59,751 bases of DNA, from assembly GCA_009911035.1 (NCBI GenBank), contig QXWO01000039.1, positions 1 through 59,751 on the forward strand, given 5' to 3'. Position 1 is the first letter of the stretch, and each line of letters starts with the position of its first letter. A program made the translations under genes and the position numbers. The notes under the pieces were generated by a model that saw only the letters and a program-made list of their open reading frames with translations, had not been told where the DNA came from and searched no databases. Source of the stretch: Lachnospiraceae bacterium. GTDB lineage: Bacteria > Bacillota > Clostridia > Lachnospirales > Lachnospiraceae. This document shows, in pieces, positions 44,003 to 53,142 of the stretch.

Positions 44003-46255
44003 TCACACGCACACCCCCTTTAAGCTGCGTTTATTCCGCTTTGGTGCAACTTTCCTCTCTGCAAATGAGAGAGCTGCCGTCATCACATTGGCAATAATAA
44101 AATAAATCACTGCCGTCATTATCAGTGGAAAGAACGCCTCCATGGTACGTGAGCGGATAATATCGGATACTTTGGTCAGATCCTGTACAGCAATATATCC
44201 TACTACTGAAGTCATTTTTACCATGGAAATAAATTCGCCTTTCAACACAGGAATAAAATTCCTGGCCGCCTGGGGCAATACAATCTTAAAAAATGTCTGC
44301 CCTTTCGTATAGCCCATAGCAAGGGCTGCCTCGCTTTGCCCCTTATCCACCGTTTCTATTCCTGTCCGCATCATCTCTGATGAATAGGCCGCGAAGTTAA
44401 TGGAAAATCCAATAACTGCAACCAGAATTTCAGAAATATCCACCGAACCAAAAATTCCATAGTACAAAATCATCAGAAAAACTACAATAGGGGTTCCCTG
44501 AATCACACGAACAAAGACCGCCCCGATCCACTGAATCGACTTACAACTGATCCGGCGCAGCATACATATCCCAAAGCCAAGGCACAGACCAAAAAATCCT
44601 GAAAAGACAGAAATCAGTATGGTGACACCAAGTCCCCGCAAAATCAACCGCCAGCGCCCCTCCACTACAAAAGTGCTTTGGAAGCTGTCCTCAAGATTTG
44701 CCCAGAAACCTTTTTCCTGCACTGCCCCATCCAAATCACGCACCAAAAGTACCATGGCTGAGTCATAATGAGTATCTGCAAAGTCTACCCGCTTCGCTCT
44801 TTCTTCCGTGATGGAAAGGCTTCCGCTGACCACATCCGCCTTCCCTGTTTCAAGGGCGGTTATCAGCGAAGCAAATTCACATGTTGTCATCTCCACCTTC
44901 CTATCCAGCTCACGTGCAATCAGAAGCAGCAGGTCTATCTCAAGCCCTAAAGGTTCGCCGCTGCTTCCAAGATAGGTCATAGGCTCATGGGCGCCATCAT
45001 AGTAGTACCGGATAATTCCTTTATCCCCCGGCCAGTCCTGCTCTGTTAGTACCTTTATGCTCTCATCCGCCCCTAGCCATTTTTCCTTTAAGGAAGCGAT
45101 TGTTCCGTCCTCTTTAAACTTTGCAATAAGTTCATTAAACTGATCCCGCAGAGGACTTCCCTTGGGAAAAGCATATCCATATTTATCCCCCACGACAGGT
45201 TCTTCAAAAATTTTCAGCCCTTCATTTTTTGCTGCCGCAAGCTGTGCCAGCGGCTCATCCAGCACTCCCGCATCCACACGGTCTGCCTTAAGGGCTGCAA
45301 CAATATCGGGAACAGAATTGTAGTAGGAAAAATCTTCTGCATCCGCAATTACTTCCTGTAAAAGTTTATCGTAAACCCCTCCGCTTAATGAAGCAAACCT
45401 GACTCCGGCAAAATCCGAAAGTGTCTCGTATTTTTTCTCCGTGCTGTCTTTCTGTTCCGACCTTACCATAACGGCAGTCACCGAAGGATAAACACAATCG
45501 GAAAATTCGATATGCCTGCGCCTTTCCTCGGTGGCGTTTAAATTTGCCATAATACAGTCAATGTCGCCGGCCTGAGCCGCGGCAATGATTCCGTCATAGT
45601 CGTAAATCTTGATTTCCACTTCCGCATTCAGCCACGCTCCAAAACGGTAAATCAACTCCACATCATATCCGGTAAGAGTCGTCCCCTCATAGTAGCTGAA
45701 TGGCTGAACCATCCCTGTGGTGCCCACCTTAAGCTTACAGTCCGGCATCTGGGGTGCCTGTATTTCCGGCATGGTTCCCTCCGCCCTGCTTACCCAGCGG
45801 TCATACATATCATCCAGCGTCCCCTCGGCTCTTGCTTCCGACAGAAACTGGTTCACTTTATCCTTTAAATTGTCAATCTGGCTTTTAGGTGAAATTCCCA
45901 CAGCCACATCCATACTTTCTCCCAGGTTTTCCTCTAAAATCTCCACATTCTCAAGACCACTGGCAATAGCAAATTCCATCATTACCCGGTCATAAACAAA
46001 CCCGTCCAGTTTTCCCTGAGAAATGGCAAGGTACCCCGAAGTGTTGCCGGAAAATGTTTTACGCTCCGCCTCCGGCAGATATTTTTCCGCCATATACATG
46101 CCTGCACCGCCTTCCGGAACGCCAATCGTATAGGACGAATTGTTGAGCTGTTCTATGGAAGTGATTTTTTCATTTTCTTTCCTTCCACATCCCCCAAGGC
46201 AAAGGATCCCTGAAAGGGCAAGTATTAAAAGCGCCGTTCTTTTTTGCAAAACCAT
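44003..46255 (-). CDS. Lipoprotein with three substrate-binding lobes fused to an ABC permease
   Basis: About 750 residues. After a lipoprotein signal (hydrophobic run, LGGC at about residue 20 from the ATG at 46255) come three type-3 solute-binding units. Unit one is about 30-165 (partial, [19 protein letters not shown]). Unit two is about 170-395 ([35 protein letters not shown]). Unit three is about 405-525 (partial, [17 protein letters not shown]). An HisM/GlnP-type permease (about 550-740) with the EAA loop [20 protein letters not shown] ends it. Binding protein and channel in one chain, with three lobes, is unusual. An upstream ATG at 46279 is possible. It pairs with the ATPase downstream. 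Confidence 0.9.
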   Translation of the reverse strand: MVLQKRTALLILALSGILCLGGCGRKENEKITSIEQLNNSSYTIGVPEGGAGMYMAEKYLPEAERKTFSGNTSGYLAISQGKLDGFVYDRVMMEFAIASGLENVEILEENLGESMDVAVGISPKSQIDNLKDKVNQFLSEARAEGTLDDMYDRWVSRAEGTMPEIQAPQMPDCKLKVGTTGMVQPFSYYEGTTLTGYDVELIYRFGAWLNAEVEIKIYDYDGIIAAAQAGDIDCIMANLNATEERRRHIEFSDCVYPSVTAVMVRSEQKDSTEKKYETLSDFAGVRFASLSGGVYDKLLQEVIADAEDFSYYNSVPDIVAALKADRVDAGVLDEPLAQLAAAKNEGLKIFEEPVVGDKYGYAFPKGSPLRDQFNELIAKFKEDGTIASLKEKWLGADESIKVLTEQDWPGDKGIIRYYYDGAHEPMTYLGSSGEPLGLEIDLLLLIARELDRKVEMTTCEFASLITALETGKADVVSGSLSITEERAKRVDFADTHYDSAMVLLVRDLDGAVQEKGFWANLEDSFQSTFVVEGRWRLILRGLGVTILISVFSGFFGLCLGFGICMLRRISCKSIQWIGAVFVRVIQGTPIVVFLMILYYGIFGSVDISEILVAVIGFSINFAAYSSEMMRTGIETVDKGQSEAALAMGYTKGQTFFKIVLPQAARNFIPVLKGEFISMVKMTSVVGYIAVQDLTKVSDIIRSRTMEAFFPLIMTAVIYFIIANVMTAALSFAERKVAPKRNKRSLKGVCV

Positions 46256-46279
46256 TTTTCCCAACCTTTCGTCTGACAT

Positions 46280-46471
46280 GATCCCTCTGTCCCGGCACAG
46301 AGCTTCTATACTCCTGTCATATGTAGCTTCTGCCTACGCAGAAAAAAAGCATCCGGGTACTCCCTCGTTGTTATTCCTGTGATGTGCCACGCAGGCACAT
46401 CACTTCCCATGTCTTGGACAGTCATAAGTGCATGGACATGGTCTTTTATCGTCACAATCTGTCAAATTCAT
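46280..46471 (-). pseudogene. DUF6485-like Cys-rich protein with in-frame UGA and UAG
   Basis: From an ATG at 46471 the frame reads MNLTDCDDKRPCPCTYDCPR then HGK. A TGA (46402-46400) stands where I recall a Cys in the family motif HGKCCxCV. The frame goes on with CACVAHHRNNNEGVPGCFFS, a TAG (46336-46334) where Glu is expected, and AEATYDRSIEALCRDRGI. It then runs in frame into the lipoprotein-permease gene. A perfect 10-bp stem (GTGATGTGCC/GGCACATCAC) includes the TGA. Two stops argue for a pseudogene. UGA at a Cys position leaves selenocysteine as a weak alternative. Confidence 0.6.
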
Positions 46472-46541
46472 TCTCCCATCAGCTATCATTAAAAAACCTG
46501 TATTGGGGCATTTTAACTATTCAATATTACATTTACGCTAT

Positions 46542-46550
46542 ATTATAGCA
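46542..46550 (-). promoter_or_regulatory. Extended -10 promoter of the NRPS operon
   Basis: On the minus strand TGCTATAAT is a perfect extended -10 element, with only a weak -35 (GCCAAA) 17 bases before it. A transcript would start near 46535 and carry the DUF6485 remnant and all genes down to 33.7 kb. The next gene gaps are all under 50 bases, so I see no second promoter inside. Confidence 0.5.
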
Positions 46551-46608
46551 GATAAGATTTTTGCTTTGGCGGGTATGGTATGATTTGTATTTTTCCCGGT
46601 ATAATTTG

Positions 46609-47016
46609 TTATATATTTTTTTTAATCTTTAAAATATTTTTTCCATCCTGGTATTCATAGGAAATCTCATCCATACTCTTCTTAACCATATAGATGCCAA
46701 GGCCGCCAATCTGCCTTTCTTCTGCCGAAAGCGTGGTGTCCGGATCCTGGGCCGCCAGCGGATCATAAGGTACTCCATTATCAATAAAGGTGACTGCCAC
46801 TGCCAGAGGGTTTTCCATTACCTCCACACGTACAACAGCAGATCCCACCTCTGGTTTATAGGCATAGTGGGCAATATTCCCAAACAGTTCATCAATGGCA
46901 ATATCTATCTGCATCTGTGCCTTCATAGGGCACTCCAGTTTCTCTAACTGTTGGTCCACAAATTCTACTACTTTCTCAATATTTTCAACTGTTGCATCAA
47001 TGATTAATTCGTTCAT
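46609..47016 (-). CDS. RsbW/SpoIIAB-like serine kinase (GHKL ATPase)
   Basis: A 135-residue stand-alone GHKL ATPase. It shows the N-box IDIAIDELFGNIAHYAY (Glu43, Asn47), G1 box FIDNGVPYDPL (Asp79, Gly81) and G2 box GGLGIYMVKK (104-107), all intact. Such kinases phosphorylate STAS antagonists and bind either them or a target protein. It lies between the LytTR regulator and the operon promoter, 340 bases upstream of the first intact operon gene. It is the only RsbW-type domain in the locus with a full ATP site, making it the likely kinase of the STAS protein. The 210 bases between it and the LytTR gene show no gene I can support. Confidence 0.92.
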   Translation of the reverse strand: MNELIIDATVENIEKVVEFVDQQLEKLECPMKAQMQIDIAIDELFGNIAHYAYKPEVGSAVVRVEVMENPLAVAVTFIDNGVPYDPLAAQDPDTTLSAEERQIGGLGIYMVKKSMDEISYEYQDGKNILKIKKNI

Positions 47017-47226
47017 TCTACCGTCTCCTCCGTTTTCCTTCGGCTGTTTTCAGTTTACCAGAAAATTTTCCTGTTTTCTTTATTTGAGAATACATTGCAC
47101 TTTTTTCAGCATCATTTGTAAGCAGCCTTAAAACTTTGTATCCGAAAGATATCCGAAATTCTTCTGTTCCTACAAAAAAAGGAAGAACATTTCTGCTCCT
47201 CCTGTCTTCATCTCTCCTAAAATAAT

Positions 47227-47973
47227 CTATTCTTCTCCGCAATAATACCTGAAATACAACTCCTTCAAAGTTTTATAAGCACCCCTTGGAAGATAAATTT
47301 TTTTCCCGTCAGTAAGACAAATATCCTGCGAATTTAAGCTGTCAATATACTCCATATTAACAATAAAAGCAACACCAATTCTCACAAATTCCCGATAATC
47401 TGAAAGCATTTCATAAAGCTCCGTCATCGTCATGCGCAGCAGATGCTCTCTGTCATCGGCAAGATACATACATTGTATTTTGCCCCGGGCCTCACAATAT
47501 ATGATATCTTTTACCGCCACTTTTGCAATTCTTCCTTCAATTTTAAGCAGAATATATTTATCACGTTCTTCTTTCTCCACAAGAAACCTGTCCAACACGT
47601 AAGTGATCTTATCTTCCGCCACCGGCTTGATCAAATACTGCGATGCGTCCACATCAAAAGCCTCCAGCGCATACTCTTTGGATGTCGTAAGGAAAAAAAG
47701 ATTTGCCCTGCTTCCCATATCACGAAGCTTTTTCGCCGCTTCCATTCCCAGACAAGTATTCATCCCGTCCTTCCCCGGCATAAAAATATCCATAAAGATC
47801 ATATCCGGCGCATAACTTTTTTCTTCCACCATATAAAGCAGTTCTCCCGCACTTACAAAACGTTCAATCATAAAATCCGTTCCGGGATGCTTTTTTTCAT
47901 AAGCATTTAATAATTCCTTGGTCTTGTCAAGCTCTGCTGTCTCATCATCACAGAGTGCTATCTGATATGTCAT
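47227..47973 (-). CDS. LytTR-family response regulator
   Basis: A 248-residue regulator. The receiver domain has the acidic pair ALCDDE, phosphoacceptor Asp62 in MIFMDIFMPGKDG and Lys in QYLIKPV. The LytTR DNA-binding domain (about 140-240) has IIYCEARGKIQCMYLADD and the end YLPRGAYKTLKELYFRYY. No membrane sensor kinase of the AgrC/LytS type is adjacent. It is the first gene of the regulatory pair with RsbW and may activate the operon promoter at 46.54 kb. A good sigma-A promoter lies upstream. Confidence 0.92.
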   Translation of the reverse strand: MTYQIALCDDETAELDKTKELLNAYEKKHPGTDFMIERFVSAGELLYMVEEKSYAPDMIFMDIFMPGKDGMNTCLGMEAAKKLRDMGSRANLFFLTTSKEYALEAFDVDASQYLIKPVAEDKITYVLDRFLVEKEERDKYILLKIEGRIAKVAVKDIIYCEARGKIQCMYLADDREHLLRMTMTELYEMLSDYREFVRIGVAFIVNMEYIDSLNSQDICLTDGKKIYLPRGAYKTLKELYFRYYCGEE

Positions 47974-48076
47974 CCGCCCTCCTTTCCGGGATTTTGCTCC
48001 CTCCTCTAGACGGAAATCTCGAATTACAATTCATGATTTCATTTCATACTTGTTATCCATGATGCTTTGTGTCGTT

Positions 48077-48106
48077 ATAATAACTTAATCAACCTGCTTG
48101 TGTCAA
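48077..48106 (-). promoter_or_regulatory. Sigma-A promoter of the LytTR gene
   Basis: Leftward, TTGACA (48106-48101) and TATTAT (48082-48077) are separated by 18 bases, about 100 bases before the LytTR start. It lies close to the candidate right end of the island. Confidence 0.65.
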
Positions 48107-48184
48107 GGTAATGATACAAATTACTATCGATTCAGCCGTGTATCGCACAGGTTCCATTGTCTACCATATGGGGAGCATATTCTT

Positions 48185-49918
48185 TTACAGGCTTTTTTTA
48201 CTTAGTCCAATTATAACAGCATCATACAAAAACGCATCATTCCTCCTCACAATCCCCCACTCCATCATTAATGCTGCACTCCCCGTCACAAAGGGCGTCG
48301 CAAAGGAAGTTCCCGATACCTGTACGAAAGTCTGGTTAGGCCCTATGGTATTAATATTTACCCCCGGTGCCGCAATATCTGGCTTGATATCCCTTTGAAA
48401 CACTCTTTCTCCCGGAATGCTTACAAGTGGATAACCTCTCCCTGAAAAATCTGCATAGGATTCAAAAGAAGCATCATAAGCCCCAACTGTAATCACCTTC
48501 CCGGCTGTTGAAGGAATAGTCAGGGTCTTTTCCGGCGTTGGCGTAAAAAACCGGGTACCTGTGTTTAACACAGTATTGCCGGGCAGGTAAAAATCATAAT
48601 TTCCTACAACCGTTCTGATGGGATATATATTGATTGTCCAGATTCCCTGATTTATATATCTTTGCACTGGGAGAAGATCAAAGTAAATTTCCTGGCTTAC
48701 GGAATAAGGGGAAGGCTCTCCTACGTATATCAAAACCTGGGTATCTTCCAGAATAACACTTCTTCCCCCTGTCTGGGACAAATCAATTGCAGTTTCCCTT
48801 CCTCCCGGAGAAATCAGTGTGATGCGGAAAATATCCGCATATTCCTTCCATAACTGAATACTGAATGCTGTCTGATAGTTTCCCACACTCAGTTCGATTC
48901 TTCTTACATTTCCCGCACTTTCGTTCATTCCAAAGCTTCCTGCCACATGGCCCCCGGCTGCTCCTTCATTGCCGCTTCCCACACAGACCACACACCTGCC
49001 AATCTCCGCGGCATTGTCCAGAAAACGCTCAACCAGAGAAGTTCCGTCATGGGGCCCATAGGTATTTCCAAAACTCAAATTGACCGCAAGAGGCATCCCT
49101 AGTTCTATGGCTTTTTTGACCGCATAAGTCATGGCGCGCATCAGCTCTGTAGTTCTTGGAAAAGAATCCGGCACCGGATTACCCATTTTTACTACAAGCA
49201 GTTCACTCTCTGGCGCAACTCCCTGATACTGCCCATCCATGAGCCTGCCCCCTGCGGCCGCTATTGCGGCAACTGCTGTCCCGTGGCCGGAAATATCATA
49301 ACTTGGTACAATTTGTTTGGGATCACTGCTCTTAAGAGCCTTATCTATCCGGTATTTGGAAAATTCAACACCCAGATGAAATCCTTCCGGCGGAGCCGCC
49401 TTGCCTGCAAATTCTTCCTCCCCGACAGGAAGCCGGGCGTTGACCTGTTCCGGTACCAGGGTCTGATCCCACAGAAACTGAATCCGGGTGTTTCCACGTG
49501 TATCACGGAATTCGGGGCTTTCAAAGTCTATCCCCGAATCAATCACGGCAATCAGCACCCCTTTCCCTGTAAGATACGGGTTTCTGGCAGTAACCGGAAA
49601 AATACAGGATGCCTGCTTACCATTCAATATAGAAAAATAAAGTCTTTTAGGTTTTTCCACATACTCGACTTCATCTAACTGGGCAAACACATCAATCAGA
49701 TTTTCGGGAATGGTAACAATCCCATATCCTGCAATCAGTTCTTCCACAAAAACTACATTGCTCCGCAGTTTTCCAATATCTCCGTTATATTTTACAATCA
49801 ATTCCCATGTTCTGTCTTCTTCGGAGAACCCCACTCCCAGTTGTTCTGATTTCTGTCGTTCCACTTCCGGGGTTTCAAGGGCGAGGTTCAACAGAGTTTC
49901 TAACTTCTGATTTGCCAT
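48185..49918 (-). CDS. S8 (subtilisin-like) peptidase with aberrant C-terminus
   Basis: About 577 residues without signal peptide, of the CspB-like clostridial group. The triad is complete: Asp in LIAVIDSGIDFESPEF, His in YDISGHGTAVAAIAAAGG and Ser in VSGTSFATPFVTGSAAL. A jelly-roll-like insert (about 335-450) precedes the Ser, as in Csp proteins. The last 12 residues (DAVIIGLSKKSL) do not fit; intact relatives continue through a helix to GYGALC...DSLP. The lesion coincides with the candidate attR. The ATG at 49918 is preferred over a GTG at 49933, though neither has a strong ribosome site. Activity may survive the loss. Confidence 0.88.
   Translation of the reverse strand: MANQKLETLLNLALETPEVERQKSEQLGVGFSEEDRTWELIVKYNGDIGKLRSNVVFVEELIAGYGIVTIPENLIDVFAQLDEVEYVEKPKRLYFSILNGKQASCIFPVTARNPYLTGKGVLIAVIDSGIDFESPEFRDTRGNTRIQFLWDQTLVPEQVNARLPVGEEEFAGKAAPPEGFHLGVEFSKYRIDKALKSSDPKQIVPSYDISGHGTAVAAIAAAGGRLMDGQYQGVAPESELLVVKMGNPVPDSFPRTTELMRAMTYAVKKAIELGMPLAVNLSFGNTYGPHDGTSLVERFLDNAAEIGRCVVCVGSGNEGAAGGHVAGSFGMNESAGNVRRIELSVGNYQTAFSIQLWKEYADIFRITLISPGGRETAIDLSQTGGRSVILEDTQVLIYVGEPSPYSVSQEIYFDLLPVQRYINQGIWTINIYPIRTVVGNYDFYLPGNTVLNTGTRFFTPTPEKTLTIPSTAGKVITVGAYDASFESYADFSGRGYPLVSIPGERVFQRDIKPDIAAPGVNINTIGPNQTFVQVSGTSFATPFVTGSAALMMEWGIVRRNDAFLYDAVIIGLSKKSL
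48205..48240. other. Candidate attR junction in the S8 peptidase gene
   Basis: The S8 reading departs from the family after ...NDAFLY at CATAC (48223-48227 on the plus strand). The same five bases mark the S8-like tail at 1065-1069. Crossing over there restores FLYGALCVRDSLPG in frame. The family, as I recall it, has about 22 more residues between LYG and GYGALC, so the ancestral site may already have had a deletion. Confidence 0.4.
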
Positions 49919-50001
49919 AACCAACACATCCACACACTATTTCATCCTGTTACCCATAAGCTATGCCCCAAGAGACGTCCCTGTGTATCAACGGCAGGAT
50001 C

Positions 50002-50889
50002 TCACATTTTGTGTATTACCGTCTTGTCCATATGGGAAAGGTCATAGCACCCTGTTCCGGCCATGGCACCTTTCAATTCGTCATTCATCGCTTTTATGGC
50101 ACTGTACACACCATCTGCCCCCTGTCTCTTCAGTGGTTCTATTATGGCATTTTCCACGCACACAGCCGCAGCCCCCAGCGCCAGCGCTTTAAAAGCGTCC
50201 ATTCCGTCTGCAATTTTGCACTCCACAAATACAGGCGCCTGTCCACTGACCACCTTCAGGATAGCCGGCAGGGCCATAAGGGGCGGCAGGGCATACTTCA
50301 TAATGCCGTGGCGGTGGGACACTACAATTCCTCCCGCCCCAGCGCACAAGGCTTTATATGCGTCCTGCTCACCCAAAACCCCCTTTATGATAAAGGGCAG
50401 GGAGGAAGCCCCGGCAAACTCCCTGATTTCCTCCACACTTTTAGGAGCCATCACATATCCGGATGCCTCTGTAGGTGCTCCTGTCCCGTCAAAGGTATAA
50501 GCAATATCTATCCCTGCCGCAAGAGCACCGCAGGCTTTAGCCTGCTCAATTTCCTCAAATATCCGTTTATTATCTTTATAAGGCTTAATGATTTTGATCA
50601 CCTTAGCGCCTGTCTGGGTAATCCTCTGCAAATCCTCATTATCCCCCGCTTCTGCCCAGCAGACTGCCCCGGCCTTTACTGCTCCTTTTGCCATTTCTGT
50701 CATGGCATCCTCACGGATATTTTCCAGAGCTGACAATGCTGTCGCCATGATCGGCGTATCGAATTTTTCTGCATACAAGGTAAATGAGGTATCTGGTTTC
50801 TTTCCGTCAATATGCCGCATTTCCAAAAGCATTGAATCAAAATAAGCTCTTGTAAGCCTGTCTGTATCTCCCTGTGTTATCTCTCTCAT
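50002..50889 (-). CDS. FMN-dependent alpha-hydroxy-acid oxidase/dehydrogenase-like protein
   Basis: A 295-residue TIM-barrel flavoprotein. Recognisable parts are FDTPIMATALSALENI (flavin edge), VKAGAVCWAEAGDNED, a barrel strand with the substrate-side Lys in LPFIIKGVLGEQDAYKAL, and the phosphate-binding GAGGIVVSHRHG. A late AVCVENAII follows. It belongs to the lactate/glycolate oxidase superfamily but is about 60 residues shorter, so the substrate is open. The start at 50889 has GGGAGGAAAG before it. It stands alone between the S8 gene and the secretion operon, with 80-170-base gaps on each side. Confidence 0.82.
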   Translation of the reverse strand: MREITQGDTDRLTRAYFDSMLLEMRHIDGKKPDTSFTLYAEKFDTPIMATALSALENIREDAMTEMAKGAVKAGAVCWAEAGDNEDLQRITQTGAKVIKIIKPYKDNKRIFEEIEQAKACGALAAGIDIAYTFDGTGAPTEASGYVMAPKSVEEIREFAGASSLPFIIKGVLGEQDAYKALCAGAGGIVVSHRHGIMKYALPPLMALPAILKVVSGQAPVFVECKIADGMDAFKALALGAAAVCVENAIIEPLKRQGADGVYSAIKAMNDELKGAMAGTGCYDLSHMDKTVIHKM

Positions 50890-51056
50890 CGACTTTCCTC
50901 CCGAAATACTATACTGTTCCCATCTTATTGTCACCGGGCCTAAAAGTCAACCATGCAAATTCATCCTGCAAGGAAACCATCTTTCACAAAGCAGACAGAT
51001 ATATGCATTCGTCCCCTGCAGACAATCTCTCTGGCAATATACTGCCCTTATACAGT

Positions 51057-52409
51057 TTAGCTTTCCTGCAAATCCCATTTCCTGTAACTTTCCGATACCT
51101 GTTCCTGAAACTGCGCCGTTAAAAACAGTTGGTTTTCGAGCTTTTCGGTTTTATTTGCAGCGAGTTTGATTCTGTGGTAAAAGACAGTTCCCCCTTTCAT
51201 ATAAAGGGGAATCCCTTCTGCTGTCTGCCTGATTTCTTCCGTCAGCTTTTTCATCTCCTCCACAGCATCCTTAAGGATTTGAGCCTGCCGGAAAAGCTCC
51301 CTGTCGTTTACCTGCAAAACGATTCCCCCCGTGATCTCCCCTAAAGATACTTTCTTATCCAGAAAAGACCATAAAAAGCTTCTGCCCTCTTTCCCTTTAA
51401 AAAGGCTCTGGGTAATCAAAGGTACCCCCATTACCGTAAAATCTTTTATATCCGACAATTTTAGCTTTTCCCCATTGATTCCTGTTTTTCTTTTTCCGCC
51501 TGCAACTTCCATGATCTGCATAATCACAGCCGCACAGCCATCTCTCTTTTCGGGTGCAAGGTTCATGACTTTCCCTGACAGGGCCGCCGCATAGATCCCC
51601 AGTTCACCCTTTTTTCCTGTATCACTGTTCTTCCTTCCGTGAAAGGTCGTTACATACTCGCCGCTGATTCCCACATAATCCAGTGAGGCAAACATGTATT
51701 TGATATCGTGGTAGCCCGCAAAATTATTTTTTTCCACTGGCGTTTTTACATACCGGATATGTTCTTCCGGAATAATGGAATTTCCAAGGACACTGACATA
51801 ATCATTTTCCCCGTGTATCCCGTTTAGTTTTCCGGTTCTCTCCTCATACCCCTCCTGTCCATATTTACTTTTCCATCTATCGACAGCCATCTCTGAAAAT
51901 CCCTGCCCATCCACCGAATAACAGGCGTCTATTAGTTTTCCGTATTTCGATTCCATAGTAACAAACTGTGCTTTATTGCCCCCTTTGGAATGTCCCGTAA
52001 CGATAACACGATGGTTTTCTCCCAAATCCATGTACTGTACCACTTCTTCAAAATAAGAGAGCGCCCGCTTTTGCTGGGCTGTGGCTTCCTGCGTCATTCC
52101 AATTCCATTATCCGGCCACTCCCCGTCCCCTGTTCCCCGGTAGACCACGTAAACATTGCTTTTATCGGGACTGGTAAAAGTACAGGCACAAGTGCCCGAA
52201 TCATATCCCATATTTACGCTCTGACAGCCAATCACCAGATCCCCCACTTCCTCATTGACTGCCGCTTCCTTCAATATGGTATATTCTCCAAAATGCACGC
52301 CGCCTCCCCCGTAGTCGGGATGCGTCTCCAGATCCGTTAATATTTCCCTTAAAGGTACGCCTTCCCTCGCTTCCTTATAATCCAGATACATAAAGGTATC
52401 CAGCACCAT
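51057..52409 (-). CDS. Mbeg1/DUF2974-type lipase, probable type VII substrate
   Basis: A 450-residue protein. Residues about 1-330 form an alpha/beta-hydrolase of the Mbeg1-like class with the nucleophile elbow VTGHSKGGNKAQF (about 143-155). An upstream strand is NVYVVYRGTGDGEW, and a His candidate lies late in GYHDIKYMF. The C-terminal 120 residues are helical (AQILKDAVEEMKKLTEEIRQ) and WXG-like in character. It is the last gene of the type VII operon, follows a one-TM protein by 22 bases, and has no Sec signal. It is therefore a plausible secreted toxin or effector lipase. Confidence 0.82.
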   Translation of the reverse strand: MVLDTFMYLDYKEAREGVPLREILTDLETHPDYGGGGVHFGEYTILKEAAVNEEVGDLVIGCQSVNMGYDSGTCACTFTSPDKSNVYVVYRGTGDGEWPDNGIGMTQEATAQQKRALSYFEEVVQYMDLGENHRVIVTGHSKGGNKAQFVTMESKYGKLIDACYSVDGQGFSEMAVDRWKSKYGQEGYEERTGKLNGIHGENDYVSVLGNSIIPEEHIRYVKTPVEKNNFAGYHDIKYMFASLDYVGISGEYVTTFHGRKNSDTGKKGELGIYAAALSGKVMNLAPEKRDGCAAVIMQIMEVAGGKRKTGINGEKLKLSDIKDFTVMGVPLITQSLFKGKEGRSFLWSFLDKKVSLGEITGGIVLQVNDRELFRQAQILKDAVEEMKKLTEEIRQTAEGIPLYMKGGTVFYHRIKLAANKTEKLENQLFLTAQFQEQVSESYRKWDLQES

Positions 52410-52431
52410 GCTGATTTCCGCTTCCGATATT

Positions 52432-53142
52432 TTATTGCCGATGTTCCACCGCTCCCTTCCATTCCAGATAAGCCAGTTCGCCCTTCTCCCCCATGGAAAA
52501 GACCGCCTCCGCCAGATACTGGTATCCCTGATAAATATCCCCCTTAAAATTTTTTGCGGTAATCATGTTATACATATCTTCGTCCGAAGGATAGCTGATA
52601 ACACCGCCCACAATATATGCCTGCTGCCGCAGGGATGCAAAAAAATGTTCAAACTGCTGTTGTCTGTCTCCGTCCCCGCTCTTTACGTAAATATACACCC
52701 GTACCATGGACTGGGGACGTTCCAGAAAAGCATCAACTTCCATATCTGCCGGATAATCTGTGGGAAAAACCTGCCAGGGAATCTTGTAGAATACCTTACA
52801 CTCTCCAAAAACAGGTTCTGCTATTTTTCTTATGCGCTGTTCTATCTTATCCTTAAGAAGGTAAGCCAGATAGTTATCCTGATATACCGTATGTTCCTTT
52901 CCAATGGCCCTCACCAGTATTCCTTCTGTCTGGGTACGCCTGCTCCTTACTTTCAGCATAGTATAATCCTTGCCGAACTGCCCCGCATAGGTTTCAGTTT
53001 CCGTAAAATCCTCTCCATATTTTCTTTCCATATATTCCAGCATCTTATCCTTCCCTCCCTTCCGGCACAGGAACAGGCTGCCAGCCAGTATGGCTGCCCC
53101 CAGCAGCCATACCACAGCCCTTTTTCCTTTATACCACCACAT
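52432..53142 (-). CDS. One-TM protein of the type VII operon (possible immunity protein)
   Basis: About 236 residues. A basic start (MWWYKGKR) and one membrane segment (about 8-24, VVWLLGAAILAGSLFL) precede an alpha/beta domain with MLEYMERKYGEDFTETETYA and a strand-rich centre. The ATG at 53142 overlaps the stop of the WXG100 gene (53131-53129), indicating coupled translation; the longer frame has no support. I do not recognise a named family, though similar one-TM proteins accompany type VII effectors in Firmicutes. Its place just before the lipase gene fits an immunity role. Confidence 0.6.
   Translation of the reverse strand: MWWYKGKRAVVWLLGAAILAGSLFLCRKGGKDKMLEYMERKYGEDFTETETYAGQFGKDYTMLKVRSRRTQTEGILVRAIGKEHTVYQDNYLAYLLKDKIEQRIRKIAEPVFGECKVFYKIPWQVFPTDYPADMEVDAFLERPQSMVRVYIYVKSGDGDRQQQFEHFFASLRQQAYIVGGVISYPSDEDMYNMITAKNFKGDIYQGYQYLAEAVFSMGEKGELAYLEWKGAVEHRQ

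Noticed and set aside
46280-46471. Riboswitch leader (guanidine or similar) because of the strong hairpins
   Set aside because: The region reads as a DUF6485-like gene with two stops, which explains the conservation and part of the pairing.
47018-47242. 74-codon basic frame between the LytTR and RsbW genes
   Set aside because: TTG start overlapping the LytTR end and no recognisable fold; more likely untranslated spacer.
49963-50733. 256-codon plus-strand frame opposite the FMN enzyme gene
   Set aside because: Cys/His/Arg-rich shadow of a well-supported minus-strand gene, with no motif.
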